Assembly (NCBI GenBank): GCA_963975425.1
Contig: CAXBGS010000001.1
Coordinates: 930,001 to 994,000, forward strand
Direction: 5' to 3'
DNA length: 64,000 bases
Source: CAXBGS01 sp963975425
GTDB taxonomy: Bacteria; Planctomycetota; Planctomycetia; Pirellulales; Pirellulaceae
Of this stretch, positions 38,101 through 45,670 are shown in pieces. The number at the start of each line of letters is the position of its first letter. The stretch's first letter is position 1. The translations under genes and the position numbers were made by a program. The notes beneath the pieces were generated by a model. The model was given only the letters and a program-made list of their open reading frames with translations. It searched no databases and was not told where the DNA came from.

Positions 38101-39798
38101 ATCGCCTCGCAACGTCATCGCCAACCGACCGGTTTGTAAGTCCCACAATCGCACCACTTTGCCGCCCGTGGCGGCGACCCAGCGACCCTGAGGATCAATC
38201 GCGACGTCGGTTGACTCCGACAGAAAACCTCCGGCGTCGATGACAAGTTCAGGATTACCTTTGAACTCCGCGAGCAACTTTGCGGTGTCAACTTCCACCG
38301 GAGTGGAAATCAGGCTCAGAATTCCTTCCAAAGGATTCTCTTGCGGGACGACTTCTTCGGTGTGAACTTCCTCGGGTGCCACTTGTTCAATCGCTGCAAC
38401 TTCATCGGCGGGCTGTTCATCGATAACAGGCGGCGCCAGTTCCATGGTTTCTTCCGATGAATCTGCTGCCGCTATTTTGTCGATCGGATCAGCGGTGGGT
38501 TCTTCTTCCGCTGGTTCGTTTACCTGTTCGACAAGTTGTTCCGGGATCGGATCGACCGGCGTTTCGGTGTTTTCTTCTGCTGCGATGATCTCTGCCGCTG
38601 GTTCGGTCGGCTTCGCTGGTTCGTCGACAATCTGGGGCGGGTTTTTGTCTTTGACGACTTCTTCGACTTTGGGAACGGGCGAAAGTTCTGCGAGCGTCGG
38701 GTCGGGCGATTTGTCCGCACGCAGGTACAAGCCAATGCCTAGCGCCCCGAACAACAAGAGCGCACACAGCGGGTACAAGACGTACGGTTTTTCGAGCGTT
38801 TGATTTAAACGATCGCGACCCGTCGCGGGGACGGCAACAACAGACGCGCCGGCGGGCTTGCGGTCTTTGTCGGTGGATCGTTTTGTTGCAACGCCCAACG
38901 GATCGATCTGTTTGACCGATGCAGGCATGATGCCCGCGGCTTCGACGGGTGCGGGTGAAGCCGGCTGGATGGCTTGCACCTGAACAATTGGCTGTTCATC
39001 AAGTCGCTTCAACGCATCGGCCGCCGTCGCGGGACGATCTGCGACATTCTTCTGTAACATCACATCCAGGGTGTTTGCTAAATCGCTGGGCACATTGCGA
39101 AGCAGATCGCTCGTTCTCGCAAGCGGCTCCTCGCCACTGTGGACGCGCAGCCAAGCGACGTTCGCATCGACAGCGGCGCCTTGCCCGGTCAACATTTTCG
39201 AATCGAATTTGGGACCGACCAATAGTTCGAGCGCCGTAAAGGCCAGGCAGTACAAATCAGATGCGGGTCCAAGCTGGCCGAACTCCGATCGAATCCATTC
39301 GGGGGCAAGGTACTTCTGGGTCGACGTGGGCGGCCGCAACTCGCCGTCCAAGTCCATCGGCTCGAAGTCACTTAGCCGGACAGTCCCTTTCGCGTCGATC
39401 AAGATGTTCGACGGGCGAATCGCGCCGTGCAACTTGCCAAGCCCATGTAAGAATTCCAGCGCGGACAGCAACTGGCGCAACACACTGCGAACGGTGTCCG
39501 GGGGCAGGGCCGCGTGTTGGATCTGCGAAGCCAAGCTGCCGCTCATCAGTTCCATCACAATCCAGCCGTTTTCTGGCACGACTGTGTGAATCCGCAAGAC
39601 CCCGGGATGTTCATTTTGAGCCAAGAATTGAGCTTCTCGTAGCAAACGCTCTTGCCGCCTGGGATCCGCTTTTCCCTCGGCCGTCAGTTCTTTGATTGCG
39701 ACGTCACGACCGAGCGTTAAATCGTGTGCGCGATAGACAACGGTCGCGTCACTACGTCCGATCTCTTCAAATAGCTCGAAATTGTTGTGGGAAGTCAT
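35164..39798 (-). CDS. Pseudokinase-WD40-PDZ-pseudocaspase membrane protein
   Basis: 1544 residues. Residues 1-270 are a Ser/Thr kinase fold with Lys36, Glu55, Asn131 and Asp144 kept. The glycine loop is broken (IGRSDATVVY), the HRD motif is H124-G-A126 so the catalytic Asp is lost, and DFG reads D144-F-E. A membrane helix lies at about 340-358, then an acidic Pro/Glu-rich linker to about 490. WD40-like repeats (about 520-1010) and a PDZ domain (about 1015-1085) follow. The C-terminal 250 residues look like a caspase domain (VDAQQFAESM, GDTVAIYL), but the His-Gly position reads A-E-A (about 1380) and the Cys position is Asp (LDLDP, about 1432). It is probably a signalling scaffold without catalysis. 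Confidence 0.85.
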   Translation of the reverse strand: MTSHNNFELFEEIGRSDATVVYRAHDLTLGRDVAIKELTAEGKADPRRQERLLREAQFLAQNEHPGVLRIHTVVPENGWIVMELMSGSLASQIQHAALPPDTVRSVLRQLLSALEFLHGLGKLHGAIRPSNILIDAKGTVRLSDFEPMDLDGELRPPTSTQKYLAPEWIRSEFGQLGPASDLYCLAFTALELLVGPKFDSKMLTGQGAAVDANVAWLRVHSGEEPLARTSDLLRNVPSDLANTLDVMLQKNVADRPATAADALKRLDEQPIVQVQAIQPASPAPVEAAGIMPASVKQIDPLGVATKRSTDKDRKPAGASVVAVPATGRDRLNQTLEKPYVLYPLCALLLFGALGIGLYLRADKSPDPTLAELSPVPKVEEVVKDKNPPQIVDEPAKPTEPAAEIIAAEENTETPVDPIPEQLVEQVNEPAEEEPTADPIDKIAAADSSEETMELAPPVIDEQPADEVAAIEQVAPEEVHTEEVVPQENPLEGILSLISTPVEVDTAKLLAEFKGNPELVIDAGGFLSESTDVAIDPQGRWVAATGGKVVRLWDLQTGRLAMTLRGDRSRTSYGDCNTLAFSPDGEYLVVGVSDYQPHGAIRVYRTDALDQIESLLPGHTSPVRQINFSRDGNWMTSADADGNIAVWDWDARKIVNQIPPRDPQAPIVDELMFAGSEDVLLGIDTAGPFLLQADTLRKLTAADNLPSRLYAWMFDLLTSKLRYPFETKVDPRVLDLRLDDNVWAAAAVGKQDGGNKFWIGVWPAHEKDTASVPDPQTVYTGHRWKVRAISLAPSIGVAASCDMFGEVHVWDMRDGKPLHRLRCEGKPIYEAVFDRDSARIGFGTKPYRPDIWARNNYGAIDQVLDLATRSIYQAGDDQKLSPIQERPNTDREQLQVRRIDDEPGISLVKMRDGRQASRYQLTTGRSPTVFSIIQQPTLGLQSPVLLGDSEGMLAVWNSDSDQLKRAFIGHEAMVTSISVAPHGRTMLSGSSDRSIRLWSLENPEPTGIFDFKFENVSVTKVVPGTSSARAGVQVGDRVVSIDGKSIKEMFELMLTGEFDYRPGQSVPVQMTREGNPYEFEMQLVEGYDFSEPILSVYIGDQDRWIAWTPQGYYDASPGAENLIGWHINRGPNKSAAYFEVGQFRDQLYRPDIIDRLLKGQAIEDAVFHANAEREEAALDFRSPSDLAVHHPPYVRLLSPQVDQTLQDGSVTVEVDITSANGLPIREVTLLVNGITVKTFQPESPAETEMSLAYPVELEPGENSIEVVATNAESRGLASATVDVAEQATEIAAVDKSNLVVLAIGVNEKVGETDLASASQPPVDAQQFAESMREQGNNRLYENVYSKVLLQGQATRSEILDAFQWMVDQTEPGDTVAIYLAAEAFIDSTKNFYIGAHDVDMDRPRATAVSWREFVNTLQTDLPACKRLVFLDLDPSEQAIEPGLRNPLVDLAAPELGTVFFSSTALQQRLPSHEPGEAGFLTTALKRTIGDPRSDVTPSPPDGLLSCEETSKTWMAKVKELSGGKLYPIAFTPTGIREVNVFQATP

Positions 39799-39934
39799 GG
39801 TAAGGCTCGGGTGGTGAACACAACAAATTTGGTAAAACTATCTCACGACGATACTGATTCGCCTGACAAGCGACCTTGTTACAAAAAAATTTTGACGACC
39901 CGAACAGTCGCCCACAACGAGCGAATCAGAAGGC

Positions 39935-40939
39935 ATGACGATTCACGATATCTATTCGCAAACGACACGTCGCTTTCTGCAACCGGTGGTGCATCTGCTG
40001 GATGATCCTGACGTCTCGGAAGTCTTGATCAACGGACCCGACACGGTGTACGCCGAACGCCGTGGGCGGCTTTCCCTGCAAAGCGACGTTCATTTCGAGG
40101 ACGAAGCCGCCCTCATGGCCGCGGCCCGAAATATCGCCGAATTTGTCGGCCGCCCCATTCGCTCGGGAATCCACAGTGTCGACGCACGTCTGCCCGATGG
40201 ATCACGTGTACATATCATAATGCCGCCCAGTAGCCGCATCGGAATTTGCCTATCAATTCGCAAATTTAATACGGCAAAGCTTAGCTTACGTCAGTTGGTC
40301 AAGCTGGGATCGCTGGACGCATCGATGGCCGAATATTTGATCAAATCGGTACAGAACCACGAAAACGTCATCGTCTCTGGCGGAACTGGCACCGGAAAGA
40401 CATCGCTGTTGAATGCGTTATCGGCAGAGATCGACCCGCAGGAACGAATCGTCGTCATCGAAGACAGCTCAGAACTGCAACTGCAACTGCCCCACACGAT
40501 CTATCTTGAAGCCCAGCCGCCGGACCGATCGGGCAAGGGTGCGGTCACGATTCGCGATCTTTTCGTCGACTCGTTGCGAATGCGCCCGGACCGAATCTTG
40601 GTCGGCGAAGTCCGCCGGGGTGAAGCATTGGACTTGATTCAATCGATGATATCCGGGCATCGCGGGGCAATGACGACCGTCCATGCTTCGACCCCGCGAG
40701 ACGCGGCCGTCCGCTTAGAAACGCTGTCTCTGATGGGCGGAGTTTCCATTCCAGCGCATGTGGCACGCTCTCAGGTGGCATCAGCGATCGACGTGGTCGT
40801 GCAAATCTCTCGCAGCCCGGATGGGCGTCGTGGTGTCAACCGAATCACGCGTTGTCACGGTTTGACCGAATCTGCCGATGGAATCGCTGATTACCACCTT
40901 GAAGACGTCTATGTGCAAAAAATCTCATCAGAACTGTAA
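39935..40939 (+). CDS. tadA: TadA/CpaF-type secretion ATPase (stand-alone)
   Basis: 334 residues, hexameric type II/IV secretion ATPase of the Tad/CpaF branch. Walker A is GGTGTGKTS (Lys155), with an Asp-box IVVIEDSSELQ, the Walker B region RMRPDRILVGEVRRGEALD and a His-box with MTTVHAS. It is shorter than usual CpaF and lacks their long N-terminal extension. It powers pilin assembly or secretion at the inner membrane. It opens the plus-strand Tad cluster, divergent from the pseudokinase gene across a 136-bp gap that must hold both promoters. A second, FHA-fused TadA ends the same cluster. Confidence 0.92.
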   Translation: MTIHDIYSQTTRRFLQPVVHLLDDPDVSEVLINGPDTVYAERRGRLSLQSDVHFEDEAALMAAARNIAEFVGRPIRSGIHSVDARLPDGSRVHIIMPPSSRIGICLSIRKFNTAKLSLRQLVKLGSLDASMAEYLIKSVQNHENVIVSGGTGTGKTSLLNALSAEIDPQERIVVIEDSSELQLQLPHTIYLEAQPPDRSGKGAVTIRDLFVDSLRMRPDRILVGEVRRGEALDLIQSMISGHRGAMTTVHASTPRDAAVRLETLSLMGGVSIPAHVARSQVASAIDVVVQISRSPDGRRGVNRITRCHGLTESADGIADYHLEDVYVQKISSEL

Positions 40940-40987
40940 CAAAGACTCGCCCGACGCGATCAAGATAGTGTTCGCCGGCGGTGATAA

Positions 40988-41004
40988 CGTACCCTGGAGG
41001 TACG
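40988..41004 (+). other. Hairpin in leader of pilin-like gene
   Basis: cgtacc and ggtacg can pair around a ctgga loop, 125 bp before the pilin-like start. There is no T-run, so a terminator is unlikely; it may be an RNA processing or stability element. Six base pairs only, so low weight. Confidence 0.35.
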
Positions 41005-41073
41005 GCAAGGCACGGTGATTCGGCGAGGCCGAGCTGTCGCCGCGCGGGGCAGTGCCAACCAATCGACCCGTTC

Positions 41074-41118
41074 GACCAAAATCAACCCGACCAAGATCAC
41101 CCCAACCAAGATCAAATG
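41074..41118. repeat. 15-bp direct repeat before pilin-like gene
   Basis: Three adjacent units gaccaaaatcaaccc, gaccaagatcacccc and aaccaagatcaaatg lie just before the pilin-like start at 41129. They are in frame and could encode TKINP-TKITP-TKIKW if translation began upstream at 41015, but that extension would be an abnormal pilin leader. Confidence 0.6.
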
Positions 41119-41128
41119 GTGCAATGCG

Positions 41129-41320
41129 ATGCTACGCAAGAAAGTGAAAGAACAAATCGTCCGTTTCCACAACGACGAAGAGGGCCTGGAAGCGGTGCAA
41201 GTGGTGATGATCGTTGCCATCGCCGCTGTCATCCTGATCGCCGTCATGGTGCTCGGCCAAGAAGTGTTTGACTGGCTGAAAGAAGCCTGGAATTCCCTCC
41301 GCGGCAAAAAAATCAGCTAG
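41129..41320 (+). CDS. Small Flp/TadE-type pilin-like protein
   Basis: 63 residues from the ATG at 41129. A basic, 18-residue leader (MLRKKVKEQIVRFHNDEEG) ends in Gly and is followed by a hydrophobic helix (VVMIVAIAAVILIAVMVLG) and a short C-terminal tail with Trp and Lys. This is the plan of type IVb (Flp) pilins, cleaved after Gly by a prepilin peptidase, here encoded by the next gene. The usual Glu at mature position +5 is not there; Glu sits at +2 (G-L-E-A-V-Q). It is the best candidate for the major pilin of this locus. A frame opening at 41015 exists but lacks support. Confidence 0.72.
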   Translation: MLRKKVKEQIVRFHNDEEGLEAVQVVMIVAIAAVILIAVMVLGQEVFDWLKEAWNSLRGKKIS

Positions 41321-41334
41321 CCGAGGCTGCAGCG

Positions 41335-41901
41335 ATGTCGATCGATCCAATCACCGCCAGCGTGCCGCTGACCACCGCCGGCCTGACCACCGCCGGTTTG
41401 TTCGCCGCGGTGGTGCTCGGGATCGCATCGGTTACCGACATACGAAACCACAAAGTCCATAACTGGCTGACCTATCCCGCCGTGCTGATGGGTTTCGCGC
41501 TGGCGTGGTTACCGATCGGCAGCTTGACCCTGACACAAAGTCTGACCGGTTGCCTCGGTTGCGGCGCACTGATGCTGTTGCCCTACGTCTTGTCGGGTGG
41601 CGGCGCTGGTGACGTCAAACTCGCGATGGCCGTTGGCAGTTTGGTTGGATTCCAGGCGACACTGCAAGGATTCTGTGTCGGCTATTTCGTCGCTGCGGCA
41701 TTCATCCTGCTGCGGTACGCGACCGCTTGGCTGGCCAGCATTTGGCAAACCCGTCGGTTTCAAAATCGTTGGTTTCAAAACCGTTCAACCACCCACGAGT
41801 CATCTCGAATCAGCCGTTTCGACGCGTCAGCTCCGATTCCGCTGTCTGGTTTCTTCGCTTGCGGCATGTTGAATGCTTACTTGCTGGGACCGTTATGGTG
41901 A
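41335..41901 (+). CDS. tadV: TadV/CpaA-type prepilin peptidase (A24 family)
   Basis: 188 residues with about five membrane helices. The two catalytic Asp residues are visible in ASVTDIRNHKVHNWLTYP and GGGAGDVKLAMAVG, the A24A/FlaK-type pattern. It should cleave the leader of the pilin-like and TadE-like proteins encoded around it. It lies 14 bp after the pilin-like gene, and its last codons overlap the start of the next small gene by 7 bp, implying translational coupling. The C-terminal region has a NRWFQNR-type basic loop before the final helix. Confidence 0.92.
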   Translation: MSIDPITASVPLTTAGLTTAGLFAAVVLGIASVTDIRNHKVHNWLTYPAVLMGFALAWLPIGSLTLTQSLTGCLGCGALMLLPYVLSGGGAGDVKLAMAVGSLVGFQATLQGFCVGYFVAAAFILLRYATAWLASIWQTRRFQNRWFQNRSTTHESSRISRFDASAPIPLSGFFACGMLNAYLLGPLW

Positions 41902-42089
41902 GGAACGGTTTCATGCCCCTTCGACGAAAACGGAATTCCATTCGCCGGCGAGGCGCATCCAGCCTCGAACTGGTGATGGCAACAGCGGTCGTGTTACCGC
42001 TGGGCCTCATGGCATTCTTGCTGGGTGTCGAAATCTGTCAGTATGTGTTTCGTGGAATCGATGGGATGCTGACCCTGCCATGGCTGTAA
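41895..42089 (+). CDS. Small TadE-like pseudopilin
   Basis: 64 residues from the ATG at 41895, overlapping the tadV stop. A basic leader (RRKRNSIRRRG) precedes a class-III-prepilin-like helix, with Glu at the expected +5 position (G-A-S-S-L-E-L). It matches TadE N-termini but lacks any globular C-terminal domain, so it may be a minor pilin. It overlaps the following TadE gene by 10 bp in another frame. Short length makes it easy to miss in annotation. Confidence 0.68.
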   Translation: MVRNGFMPLRRKRNSIRRRGASSLELVMATAVVLPLGLMAFLLGVEICQYVFRGIDGMLTLPWL

Positions 42090-42724
42090 TCATCAAGTCA
42101 ATCCGCAAGACAAGCGAAAGTCTGCGTCACCTCGCGCAAGACGAAGACGGCGCCGGATATACGCTCTCTTATGTCATGGCGATCCCGGTGTTGGTAATGT
42201 TGGTGGCGATGCTGGTCGAATCGGCCATCATGCTGACCGCAAAATTGGGGACGGTGCATGCCGCCTATGTCGCGGCGCGTGTCGCCAGCGTCCAGGCCAC
42301 TGCTGGTGACTGGAACGCGGCACGAGACAAGATCGAGAAAGCGGGCCGCCAAGCGATGATCCCTTTCGCCAGCGGATCCCAACAAGGCAGCTCCTCATCA
42401 CCTACAAACGATTCCGACTATCGCAAAGCGTATCGACAATGGGCCGATGATCCTGTCGCCGACTCCTATATCCAGTCAAAGCAGCGTGATGTTCGCGACG
42501 CCGTGGATGTCAACATCGATGGCCCTCCGGCAACCTGGCAAAGCGACCTGACCGTCGAGGTCACGTACGAATATCCGTTTCGCATTCCCGGGATCGGTTT
42601 GTTGATCGGCGATGCGTCTGGCGATGGTTATGTCTTTCCGCTGACCAGTCGTGTCACACTGGTCAACGATGGCCCGCAGAACGATTCACAAACGCTGGGG
42701 ATCGGATATGGCTCGGACCAATAG
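42080..42724 (+). CDS. TadE-like pseudopilin
   Basis: 214 residues from the ATG at 42080. A short basic leader with an EDG site precedes a hydrophobic helix (SYVMAIPVLVMLVAMLVESAIM), typical of TadE/TadG-like pseudopilins in the Flp pilus system. The C-terminal part (about 60-214) is a soluble domain containing paired aromatic and acidic residues and no recognised enzyme motif. It overlaps both neighbours, by 10 bp upstream and 17 bp downstream, as in a tightly coupled operon. Upstream in-frame codons from 41873 exist but are not preceded by a ribosome site and would overlap tadV. Confidence 0.75.
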   Translation: MAVIIKSIRKTSESLRHLAQDEDGAGYTLSYVMAIPVLVMLVAMLVESAIMLTAKLGTVHAAYVAARVASVQATAGDWNAARDKIEKAGRQAMIPFASGSQQGSSSSPTNDSDYRKAYRQWADDPVADSYIQSKQRDVRDAVDVNIDGPPATWQSDLTVEVTYEYPFRIPGIGLLIGDASGDGYVFPLTSRVTLVNDGPQNDSQTLGIGYGSDQ

Positions 42725-44885
42725 ACCCAACGCCAAGTTCAAAAGGCAACGACAAACCGGATCGAGCGGCCGCCGCGAAGGAAAAATCGTCCTGCTGGCG
42801 GCGATCGTGATCCTGCTGGTCGCCGTCCTGATGGCTTGGATCGGCAACACCGGGCACGCCGTCAAACAAAAGATGGAAGTGCAAAGCGCGGCCGATGCCA
42901 CATCGTTTGCCGGATCGATGTGGATGGCTCGCGGAATGAACGCGATCACCCTCAGCAATCATTTGATCGGCGAAGCGACGGCGATGGGCGTGATCCACGA
43001 CGCGATCGGCGGCCCGGAAATGCGGTTGGGATTGAAAACCAATACGCCAGAGAACCGCACACTGGATGCCATTATCCGGAACCTGACAAAGTTCGCACCG
43101 ATCGGAAAACTGTATCCCAACAACTACGTGCCGTCACCCATCACAAACTTAGACGCGCGATTGTTGGAATTTGTCCAGCGGCGAACTTCACCCGATTCCA
43201 ATCCCGACCTGACCGCGTTTGCGACCTTGTATGACGCCCGCATGACGTTGCAGCGATATTTTGCCGTCACGCTAGGCGCCAAAGCACTCGCAAACATCGT
43301 GCTAATGATCCCGCGTGAAACACTCGCGGTGCCTATCGTCGGCGCAATCGTCGCCGCAGCCGTCGTCGCGGCGATCGCGACACATGTGGCATCCTCGGCC
43401 GTTGTTGTCTCGATCGGCAAAGAATGGCTCTTGCTTGAAGCACTGGAAACCTATGCAAAGGCGGCCAATCCGGTTCAGGAAAAAGCGTTCTCACAGCTGC
43501 TGGTTCCCACGCTGGTTCAATTTCCCGCCGCGATTGCAGGCCTGGATCCCGAAGACCCCAACAGCGAACCCGACGGCGGATTTGCGGTCGAAAAAATTAA
43601 AAAAGTGATCAACGACGCCGGTGACCAACAGAATGTCCAAGCTCAAATGGTTCCGCTCGCAGACGACCGACGACTACCCGTGCGGTTCGAACCACCGCCG
43701 AATATGAACGGTCGCTCCGGCGGTTGGCCGCAAGGTTGGGGCAGCGACGAAGCCATCAATTTGCCTGACGCGTCGGCTGCACTGGAGTCGATGAAAGGAA
43801 AACTAGACGACATCGTTGAATCAATTTCTGATGCAACGAAAAACGGTGAAGACGCAATCGAAGACTTGGAAGACTCGCGAGATTCGATCCAAAAAAAGAT
43901 TGATGACGGAGACTTGTCCGACGACGTCAAAGCAGAATACGAAGAAGAAATCGCTGCCATCGACGACACGATCGAAAGCATTCGTGCCGAATTAGAAAAA
44001 CTTGAAGAACAAAAAAACGAACTCGAAGAACAACGCAAAACGATTCAAAACAATTTCCCACTGCCAAGCGGTCAGTCTCAGAACCTAAGTCTGCAGCATA
44101 TCCCCGAACGGATGGATCCCCAGCAGGAAAGAACGACGCAGTGGGTTCGTGCCAGCATCCCAAACGTCGACGCTCTGCGAGCCCCGATCTTGGGACTGAT
44201 GAAAGCACAGATGCCGATGAGCGGTGCGGCGAAACACTATGAAAAATGGACCAACCGCTACACCTTGATTCGGGCCTGGAAGTTCCGCAGCGGCATGCGG
44301 CTGGAAAAAACATCCAACGCGGCTGCCCAGTGGACCGGCAACAGCGCGGACCCGATGAGTATGGTCGTGATGGACGGTTCCTTTGAGCAGGAGACGTCCA
44401 TCAAGGGCAAAGAAGTCTGGACACGCAGCGATGACGAAGGGAAACGGCTTGCCGAAGAACAATTCACCTTGCTGACCGCGGTGCATCGTGAATACGAATC
44501 GCTGATGGCCACCGATGTTCTGCGCAACGCTCAAAACGACGGTATGACCTCATTCGCACAATCCATCCTCTACAACGCCAACCCACAATCGGCTGAGTCC
44601 CAACCGCAGACGCGGCAGCCGCGCGTCGGTTGGGACACGTTGAACTGGAAACATGACGGCACGGTGATTCCCGAATGGGGATCCAAAGCGACCGTCCAAC
44701 AGACGACTTGGCCATGGGAACTCTTGAACGGACTCGACAACGCGCCGGAAGTCAAACTCAATTGGCAACCGAAACTAATCCCGACAACGGCGGCTCGATT
44801 GGAATTGGCAGCGAAAGAGATGGAAGGCAAATTGCAACGAGCGATGGAGTTAGCGTCCGACCACGAAGGATTGGTATCTCATTGA
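42708..44885 (+). CDS. TadG-like pilus assembly protein with coiled-coil insert
   Basis: 725 residues from the ATG at 42708. The N-terminal basic stretch and single helix (KIVLLAAIVILLVAVLMAW), followed by VQSAADATSFAGS, is the Tad/TadG signature found in putative Flp pilus-assembly proteins. A second hydrophobic segment (about 205-240) may be a membrane re-entry. Residues about 360-450 are strongly charged heptad-like coiled coil (EKLEEQKNELEEQ). The rest is probably periplasmic. TadG proteins are large pseudopilin-like components whose exact role is unclear. The stop overlaps the TTG start of the next gene by 4 bp. Confidence 0.78.
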   Translation: MARTNRPNAKFKRQRQTGSSGRREGKIVLLAAIVILLVAVLMAWIGNTGHAVKQKMEVQSAADATSFAGSMWMARGMNAITLSNHLIGEATAMGVIHDAIGGPEMRLGLKTNTPENRTLDAIIRNLTKFAPIGKLYPNNYVPSPITNLDARLLEFVQRRTSPDSNPDLTAFATLYDARMTLQRYFAVTLGAKALANIVLMIPRETLAVPIVGAIVAAAVVAAIATHVASSAVVVSIGKEWLLLEALETYAKAANPVQEKAFSQLLVPTLVQFPAAIAGLDPEDPNSEPDGGFAVEKIKKVINDAGDQQNVQAQMVPLADDRRLPVRFEPPPNMNGRSGGWPQGWGSDEAINLPDASAALESMKGKLDDIVESISDATKNGEDAIEDLEDSRDSIQKKIDDGDLSDDVKAEYEEEIAAIDDTIESIRAELEKLEEQKNELEEQRKTIQNNFPLPSGQSQNLSLQHIPERMDPQQERTTQWVRASIPNVDALRAPILGLMKAQMPMSGAAKHYEKWTNRYTLIRAWKFRSGMRLEKTSNAAAQWTGNSADPMSMVVMDGSFEQETSIKGKEVWTRSDDEGKRLAEEQFTLLTAVHREYESLMATDVLRNAQNDGMTSFAQSILYNANPQSAESQPQTRQPRVGWDTLNWKHDGTVIPEWGSKATVQQTTWPWELLNGLDNAPEVKLNWQPKLIPTTAARLELAAKEMEGKLQRAMELASDHEGLVSH

Positions 44886-45670
44886 ACGTGCAAACCAATT
44901 CGGATCGCAAAAATCGCAGCAGCCGCCTGACCGGCAAACCAGGCCGTGCGGCGCGGTGCGCCGTTGCGACCTTAGAGTTGGTCCTGGCCCTACCTGTCTT
45001 GTTAGTGATGTTGGTCGCCATGGTTTGGCTCGGTTACGCCGTCATCGGACAAGCGGAAGTCACCGTTGAAGCAAGACAAGATGCATGGCAGCAGCGATTT
45101 GAACCATGGTCGCAAGCACCATTTACCTTTTCACAAAACCAGCAGGCCACCGGCGACGCAAGCACAACGGTCAACGTCTCGCCCCTGCTTGATGGACTGG
45201 GCGATCCAGAATCCGAGCATACGCTGGAACAAGCGAACTGGGATCATCGCAGCGTCGAATACAAAAGCTTGCCGAATTGGGATCTTTATGTCGACGTGTC
45301 CGTCGCGGCAAAACGTGAGGGATTGATGTCCTTGTACGAAGACGCGCGATCGCTGTTGCAGTCGGCTGGCGGTCAGGGTTCGTCCGCGCTGAATCTCGCG
45401 CAGCAATTCATCTCAGAGATGTTGCAATCGAGTCGCGATATCGGCTCCGGTGGAAATGCTGCCGAGCAACGAACCGACTTGGACAAACAGCTTGCCGAGC
45501 AAGACATTCGAGGTCGCATCGAAGACCTGAACAATCAAATCTCGCAACAGAAACGTCTTATCGATCAACTGCAAGACAGCGACGACGAAGATGCGGAAGA
45601 TCGGCTATGGTTGGCGAAACAAAAACGAAAGCGGCTAGAGATTTCACTCAAATTGGTTAAATCATCATGA
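44882..45670 (+). CDS. TadE/TadF-like pseudopilin with coiled-coil tail
   Basis: 262 residues from a TTG at 44882 overlapping the previous stop; a GTG at 44888 is an alternative. The start of the mature helix reads VATLELVLALPVLLVMLVAM, close to TadE/TadF prepilins with a Glu in the cleavage region. A mixed-charge region follows, and the last 60 residues (about 205-262) form a charged coiled coil (RIEDLNNQISQQ). It sits between the TadG-like and CpaB genes; the ATGA overlap with cpaB implies coupled translation. Confidence 0.72.
   Translation: MNVQTNSDRKNRSSRLTGKPGRAARCAVATLELVLALPVLLVMLVAMVWLGYAVIGQAEVTVEARQDAWQQRFEPWSQAPFTFSQNQQATGDASTTVNVSPLLDGLGDPESEHTLEQANWDHRSVEYKSLPNWDLYVDVSVAAKREGLMSLYEDARSLLQSAGGQGSSALNLAQQFISEMLQSSRDIGSGGNAAEQRTDLDKQLAEQDIRGRIEDLNNQISQQKRLIDQLQDSDDEDAEDRLWLAKQKRKRLEISLKLVKSS

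Noticed and set aside
41015..41128. N-terminal extension of the pilin-like protein to 101 residues
   Set aside because: The extension is repeat-derived and would make an abnormally long leader; the 63-residue form fits the pilin plan better.
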